Assembly: GCA_026419775.2 (NCBI GenBank)
Contig: JAOPGA020000478.1
Location: forward strand, 1 to 29,844
DNA: 29,844 nucleotides
Direction of reading: 5' to 3'
DNA from: Acrasis kona
Lineage: Eukaryota; Heterolobosea; Eutetramitea; Acrasida; Acrasidae
The notes under the pieces are model-generated. The model was not told the origin of the DNA, searched no databases, and saw only the letters and a program-made list of their open reading frames with translations. The translations under genes were made by a program, and so were the position numbers. Shown in pieces: positions 25,738 to 29,844 of this stretch (its first letter is position 1; each line of letters begins with the position of its first letter).

Positions 25738-28581
25738 CGTGTAATTTTCACTGTTCATGATTTGATACGTTTGGTTAATACCAGTACAACTGTCAAAATT
25801 CCATTATCCTCCAAAGAGTTATGCCCATCAGATTGTATGGAGTTCAAGGCAGTAAAAGATTTGATAAGTGCATCTGTTTGTGATGCATTATACAAGGTCA
25901 ATACTGTCCAATCCATTGCAATTGCTCGTTTTCTTGAGAACATTCGTTTTTTATATGAGGTACCAGCAAGTCAGCATGATGAAATGTCTCTTGAAAAGAA
26001 AATAGAGAAGCTAGAGCAGACATTGAAATATTTTGAATCAATATATCTACTGGACCCACCAGATGGTGTAAAAGATATTCCAAAAAGTCAACTTCACTTC
26101 GCAAATCAGACAATATATCACATCCGTAGCTTTATTAGAAACATGATCGGCTTGATTAAATACATTATGAAGTGTCATCCTGATACATATGATCTTTACA
26201 TCCAAACATCATCATTGGCTACACTTACATTAGAACATTCATTTAGTGTAGTTAGACGTAAGATACCTTATCCCTCTGTGCGTGAATTTATTGAAGTATT
26301 TGCATATTCTTGGTTTATTCTCCGTTTAGAACATTGTAATGATAATGCAAGAGGGTTTTCACTTCCAAAACCAGGGCCAACAAAATATTATAATAAACTG
26401 GATGTTGTGTTTGAGGTACCAAAAATGTTCTCAAAGCAGATGGATAAAGATAATAAAGTTGTATACACTCAGCAATTCAAAGATAAACTCAAATTATTGA
26501 GTTCATCACGACACTCCCCTACTTCAAGAGATTTGCTGGGTAATCAACAACAAGTAATACTTCTTTGTCCATTTCCATTTTGTGTATCAAGAGCTTACAA
26601 GTCAAATGCATGGTTTATTAGACATATGAAGGAGAAGCATACTAATGACATAAAGAATCTGAATACCACACCTGAAGCTCTAGCTAATAAAATATTCGCG
26701 GAGTCATTGTGCAAATATGTCAATTTACAGGTTGCTTATCGATCACACTCATCACAAATAAATGAAAAGCAAAAAAGAGAGATGGAGTATTTAGCCGCTA
26801 AACAATTCCGACCATCAATAACAATATGTACTCCTAATGAGAATGACAAAGGCTATTCAGATGAAGTGACATCAGCATTATGCAGTGAAAAAGTTACAGT
26901 TATTGATAATTTCTCAGTTGATGCAACACCAAAGCCATATCTTACAAAAAAAAATCATTATGTCATCCTTGATACTGAGACAACAGGACTAGGAACTGGA
27001 GCAGGGATAATCCAAATAGCAGTGAAGTCGTTATCAGATCCTAATATTAGATGTATGCTAATTAACCCAGCACCATTTATACAACCATACATTGATCGTA
27101 AATATAATATAAATTTATGGTCATATAGAGCAGTGCAAGCTCATGGTATTACACCATCAATGGTACAAGACTGTTACTCTATGGAGATTGTCATTGGTCA
27201 ACTTGTGAGGTATTTAACAATGGATGGGACTGCGCAGCCCATTATTATTGGTCATAACATAAAGTTTGATAAGCGCGTGTTGGATTACTGGGCCCTTTGT
27301 TTAAAGATTCCAAATTGGAACCATGATTGGGTGTGGATTGATTCCATGAAACTTGTAAAATCTGTTCTTGGAGATAATGGAAAGAAGACCAAAAAACTTG
27401 AAGCAATTTATTATAATCATTTTCCTGATATGGAAACAAGACATCATCGTGCTGAGTGGGATGTGCAAATGGTTTATGATGTGCTTTCAAAAGAGTGTGA
27501 TGATATTATACAGTCTATTTCAAAACTGGCTAACATTTCAAATAACGAAGGTACTGAAAATGACTATGATAACAATGAACCTCTAAAATATGATCAAGAT
27601 GAGAGTGAATTATTAGACGAGAGTGAATCATTGGATGCTAGTGTTGGCATTACTGAGCATTCTGATTTCAATAGTGATGATGTTGTAGATGACATTGATT
27701 TGTTTGATGATGATATTAAAGATTCTATTACAGAGACCAAATCACAAAAAAGAAAATTAGAAGTTGACAATGACAATGAGAAGCCATTGAAAAAGATCAA
27801 GTTGTTGGAAAATGATCCAGGCTTCTGTGATTGCAAAAACTCTAAATGTGTCAAATGTCCATGTCACCGAGCAAAACGTAACTGCACTGCTTTATGTCAT
27901 GGTAGGAAACCAAACAAAAAATGTACAATTTCAGGTAGAGCACAACCACGGCTAACATCATTAAAGATACTGTCAGCCTTTGTCAAACATGACCAAAATT
28001 GTAATTTTATTGATTCAATTATTATAAGAGAATACAAAGGCAACAAAGCAATCAATGATGCCAACGATATTGATACTAGTATCAGATCTTGTTTAAAGAA
28101 ACAAGATTGGTGTTTAAATGTATTTCTTCATAATTCTCATTTTGTTGCTGCAATGTTCATCAATACCAATAATTCAATTTTGTGCTTCTATTTTGATCCA
28201 CTACAAACGTACTGCAAAAAAGTTCATACAGTTTTGAAACATTTGAATGGGTATTTTGTTCAACAAGTCCAGATGAAAACAATCCAACAAGATGGGTGGA
28301 GTTGTGGTTACACTGTGACATACTTCCTATGGATGTGCTCTGATCTTGTTCGTGAACTCAAGGATGATTTAGCATTGTACTTCGGAACAAGCATTCATCA
28401 AAAGATGAATTTAGTAGCAGAAGATATCACGGATGTTGTTGTTAGATTCTATGATGCGAACAAGATTTGTACAATCTCAAATGACACGCCGCAAATTATC
28501 TACCCTGAGAACAGTAATGGTAGGGTAGCTCCAAAAAAATCATCCACTATGAAGAAACCATCCTCCTCAAAGGATGCATAA
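25738..28581 (+). CDS. P-like transposase C-terminus fused to C2H2, DEDDh exonuclease, CXC and Ulp1 protease domains
   Basis: Continues the previous frame directly after TAA 25735-25737 (RVIFTVHDLIRLVNTST). Residues are counted from 25762. 1-60 match the P-type insertion domain; TLEHSFSVVRRK (Glu158, 26233) supplies the likely third catalytic residue. A C2H2 finger has Cys269, Cys274, His288, His293. A DEDDh 3'-5' exonuclease follows: VILDTETTGL (Asp404, Glu406), IIGHNIKFD (Asp503) and HRAEWD (His562, Asp567), all five catalytic residues. After an acidic linker and a basic patch comes a CXC domain (Cys689-722: CDCKNSKCVKCPC, CTALCHG). The C-terminus is a Ulp1/C48 protease: NSHFVAAMF (His793), YFDPLQ (Asp812), QQDGWSCG (Gln843, Cys848). 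TAA at 28579. All enzymatic sites look intact, which suggests the frame was under selection until recently. Confidence 0.85.
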   Translation, partial: RVIFTVHDLIRLVNTSTTVKIPLSSKELCPSDCMEFKAVKDLISASVCDALYKVNTVQSIAIARFLENIRFLYEVPASQHDEMSLEKKIEKLEQTLKYFESIYLLDPPDGVKDIPKSQLHFANQTIYHIRSFIRNMIGLIKYIMKCHPDTYDLYIQTSSLATLTLEHSFSVVRRKIPYPSVREFIEVFAYSWFILRLEHCNDNARGFSLPKPGPTKYYNKLDVVFEVPKMFSKQMDKDNKVVYTQQFKDKLKLLSSSRHSPTSRDLLGNQQQVILLCPFPFCVSRAYKSNAWFIRHMKEKHTNDIKNLNTTPEALANKIFAESLCKYVNLQVAYRSHSSQINEKQKREMEYLAAKQFRPSITICTPNENDKGYSDEVTSALCSEKVTVIDNFSVDATPKPYLTKKNHYVILDTETTGLGTGAGIIQIAVKSLSDPNIRCMLINPAPFIQPYIDRKYNINLWSYRAVQAHGITPSMVQDCYSMEIVIGQLVRYLTMDGTAQPIIIGHNIKFDKRVLDYWALCLKIPNWNHDWVWIDSMKLVKSVLGDNGKKTKKLEAIYYNHFPDMETRHHRAEWDVQMVYDVLSKECDDIIQSISKLANISNNEGTENDYDNNEPLKYDQDESELLDESESLDASVGITEHSDFNSDDVVDDIDLFDDDIKDSITETKSQKRKLEVDNDNEKPLKKIKLLENDPGFCDCKNSKCVKCPCHRAKRNCTALCHGRKPNKKCTISGRAQPRLTSLKILSAFVKHDQNCNFIDSIIIREYKGNKAINDANDIDTSIRSCLKKQDWCLNVFLHNSHFVAAMFINTNNSILCFYFDPLQTYCKKVHTVLKHLNGYFVQQVQMKTIQQDGWSCGYTVTYFLWMCSDLVRELKDDLALYFGTSIHQKMNLVAEDITDVVVRFYDANKICTISNDTPQIIYPENSNGRVAPKKSSTMKKPSSSKDA

Positions 28582-29432
28582 TTGTATTTTCCATTGTTGC
28601 TGTTCTTGTTGTAAGGTGTATTTGAAGCAGTTTTCAAAATATTTGAATTACTTGTCTATCAGTGTTAAAACATTTCTAAAATGTTTTTACATACCTAAAT
28701 GTATTTCAATGCATTTGGTTTTGATAAAGGTGGGAGGATGAAATTAAGGTAACCGAAGTGTGCGATAGTAATGGACTTCTTAACTGTTACTCAGGACGTC
28801 AGATAAATCCCTAATTCAAAGCAACGTTTTGCAAGTCTACACATGAAACCCTCGCTATGTTTATATCATGGTATTGGTTGTAACTGAACAATATGTTGTG
28901 CATCGATGGTCAAATTGTCCATCCTACTAATGTTTTTATAGTCCTTGCATGTAATGTCTAACATATTTAAAAGTTATGGAATTAGTTTACATACCTCCAA
29001 GGTTACATCTCACAATGTCCATGTGTTTTTAAAACTCAGACACATCCAAAACATTTACTCCGACTTCGTTACGTACATCTCGAACAACTTCCTCTCCGAA
29101 TTCATTTCTACAAACGTGTTCAGAAGTTGATTGTGTAGTATGAGTTTGCACCACAACGTTCATATAGAGAATCAAAGCCACCCATATTACTAGGAGCACA
29201 AACGACAAATGTAAGGACCTGTATAAAAAATAACTTTCCTACACGTACGGTCTCCTCACATCCACCAGGTGTCCATACAAACACAATCTCACATCAGACG
29301 AACAGTAGTGTAAAATCGTTTACCCGAAAGTGTTATTGTAATAAAGGTTATTTTTTATTTTTTTATCTCCGGTCTATTACTATTTATATTTTTCACTCAA
29401 GGAAAGATTTAATACTGCGTCACCCCCCCCTG
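28582..29432 (+). other. 3' noncoding part of the P-like element
   Basis: No gene. AT-rich; it contains the subterminal repeat at 29310-29330, a TAAGGACC motif near 29213 also present near the left end (24673-24680, AAAGGACC), and the G/C-run terminal repeat ending at 29432. Confidence 0.5.
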
Positions 29433-29844
29433 GTAATATAGGTTAAAATGCTCAAATATACGTATCTGGAGTTTTTGTCCCTAGCTTTTCAACTTCACCT
29501 TCGGATTAGTGAGAGTCGATTCTTAAATTACCGATACGAATATTTGAGCTTCCTGAGAATAATGGCTCAAGAAAAACTCAAAAATCAAAAAGTTTGGGTT
29601 TGTCACAAGATCATTTATTAATTTTTTTCTTTAGTAATCTAGGTCAGAATGCTTAAATATAAGTATCTGGATTTTCTGTTGCTAGCTTTTTAACTCATTC
29701 ATTGAGTCAGTGAAAGTCGATTCTTAAATTCCCGATACGAATATTTGAGCTTCTTAAGCATGATCGCTCATAAAAAAATAAAAATCGTTAGGCTTGGGTC
29801 TATATCGAAATTAATTTTTGATTTTTTCTGAAGAAATCTGGGTT
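29433..29844. repeat. Tandem repeat with a unit of about 200 bp
   Basis: Two units start at 29433 (GTAATATAGG) and 29634 (GTAATCTAGG), and a third begins at 29833 (GAAATCTGGG), giving periods of 201 and 199 bp. Shared blocks include GTATCTGGA, GTCGATTCTTAAATT and CGATACGAATATTTGAGCTT. In each unit GCTCAAATATACGTATC (29450-29466) pairs as an inverted repeat with GATACGAATATTTGAGC (29533-29549; second unit 29651-29667 and 29734-29750). There is no coding potential. The array continues past the window, so its copy number is unknown; it may be a satellite. Confidence 0.8.

Larger units (their letters stand above)
24608..29432 (+). mobile_element. P-superfamily-like DNA transposon with exonuclease and Ulp1 protease
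   Basis: About 4.8 kb. The left end reads CAGGGGGGGTCAACG from 24608 and the right end, reverse-complemented from 29432, CAGGGGGGGGTGACG. Just inside each end, in the same orientation, lies a direct repeat: GTAAAATCATTACCCGAAAG (24638-24657) and GTAAAATCG...TACCCGAAAG (29310-29330). The outer flanks differ: coding sequence of Harbinger copy 2 on the left, a tandem repeat on the right. No 8-bp duplication is visible (AGAATTTG against GTAATATA). The coding region carries a P-like transposase followed by added enzymatic domains. Confidence 0.7.

Noticed and set aside
24608-29432. A Polinton-type element, because a Ulp1-like protease is present.
   Set aside because: No polymerase B, integrase, packaging ATPase or capsid-like region is seen, and the core motifs are P-type transposase motifs.

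Overview
The window is eukaryotic repeat DNA. It is AT-rich, carries spliceosomal introns of 38 and 53 nt (inferred by reading the sequence), AATAAA poly(A) signals, and nothing but mobile elements; I see no host housekeeping gene, tRNA, rRNA or CRISPR. The element mix (a CACTA/Tnp2 transposase with LLLCTCDIPAQRK and DPMHNLWEG motifs, a PIF/Harbinger element, piggyBac, and non-LTR elements with APE endonuclease, RT and RNase H of the Tad/I type) together with very short introns suggests an early-diverging fungus (Mucoromycota-like), but this is an inference and a small invertebrate or protist cannot be excluded. Single N bases at five places show a draft assembly.

Layout. 1-770: 5' part of a PIF/Harbinger copy, split by a 492-bp insertion flanked by a 10-bp direct repeat. 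937-3914 (-): CACTA/EnSpm element whose transposase ends in a SAM domain, hit by a 155-bp LINE tail. 3930-5973 (-): 5' half of a LINE ORF2 (acidic/Ser-rich leader, 36-bp coding repeats, endonuclease, start of RT). 6000-6850: decayed, unassigned. 6850-9958: LINE wreckage (ORF2 C-terminus, an ORF1 whose frame runs into the C-terminus of a Ulp1-like protease, and a second LINE 3' end). 9960-12990 (+): piggyBac relic, hit by a 39-bp LINE tail and by a complete 1.83-kb PIF/Harbinger element with intact transposase. 13121-22904: an unclassified DNA element with palindromic ends, inverted arms and repeated TGCGGT motifs, into which two LINEs have jumped: a 697-bp truncated one and a full-length 6.2-kb one with two intact ORFs and perfect 15-bp target-site duplications. 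22925-24607 (-): a second, decayed Harbinger copy, itself carrying an inserted 100-aa ORF.

24608-29432 (+) is the most interesting object: a ~4.8-kb element with G-rich inverted ends encoding a P-element-like transposase continued, in the same frame but across one TAA codon, by a C2H2 finger, a DEDDh 3'-5' exonuclease, a CXC cysteine-rich domain and a Ulp1/C48 cysteine protease with a complete His-Asp-Cys triad. I know of no described P-superfamily element with this architecture. It sits against a ~200-bp tandem repeat (29433-end) whose monomers each carry a 17-bp inverted repeat.

Taken together the window is a nested transposon cluster, probably heterochromatic. The order of insertions can be read from who interrupts whom: piggyBac, CACTA and the palindromic element are older; the small LINE family, the complete Harbinger and the full-length LINE are younger.
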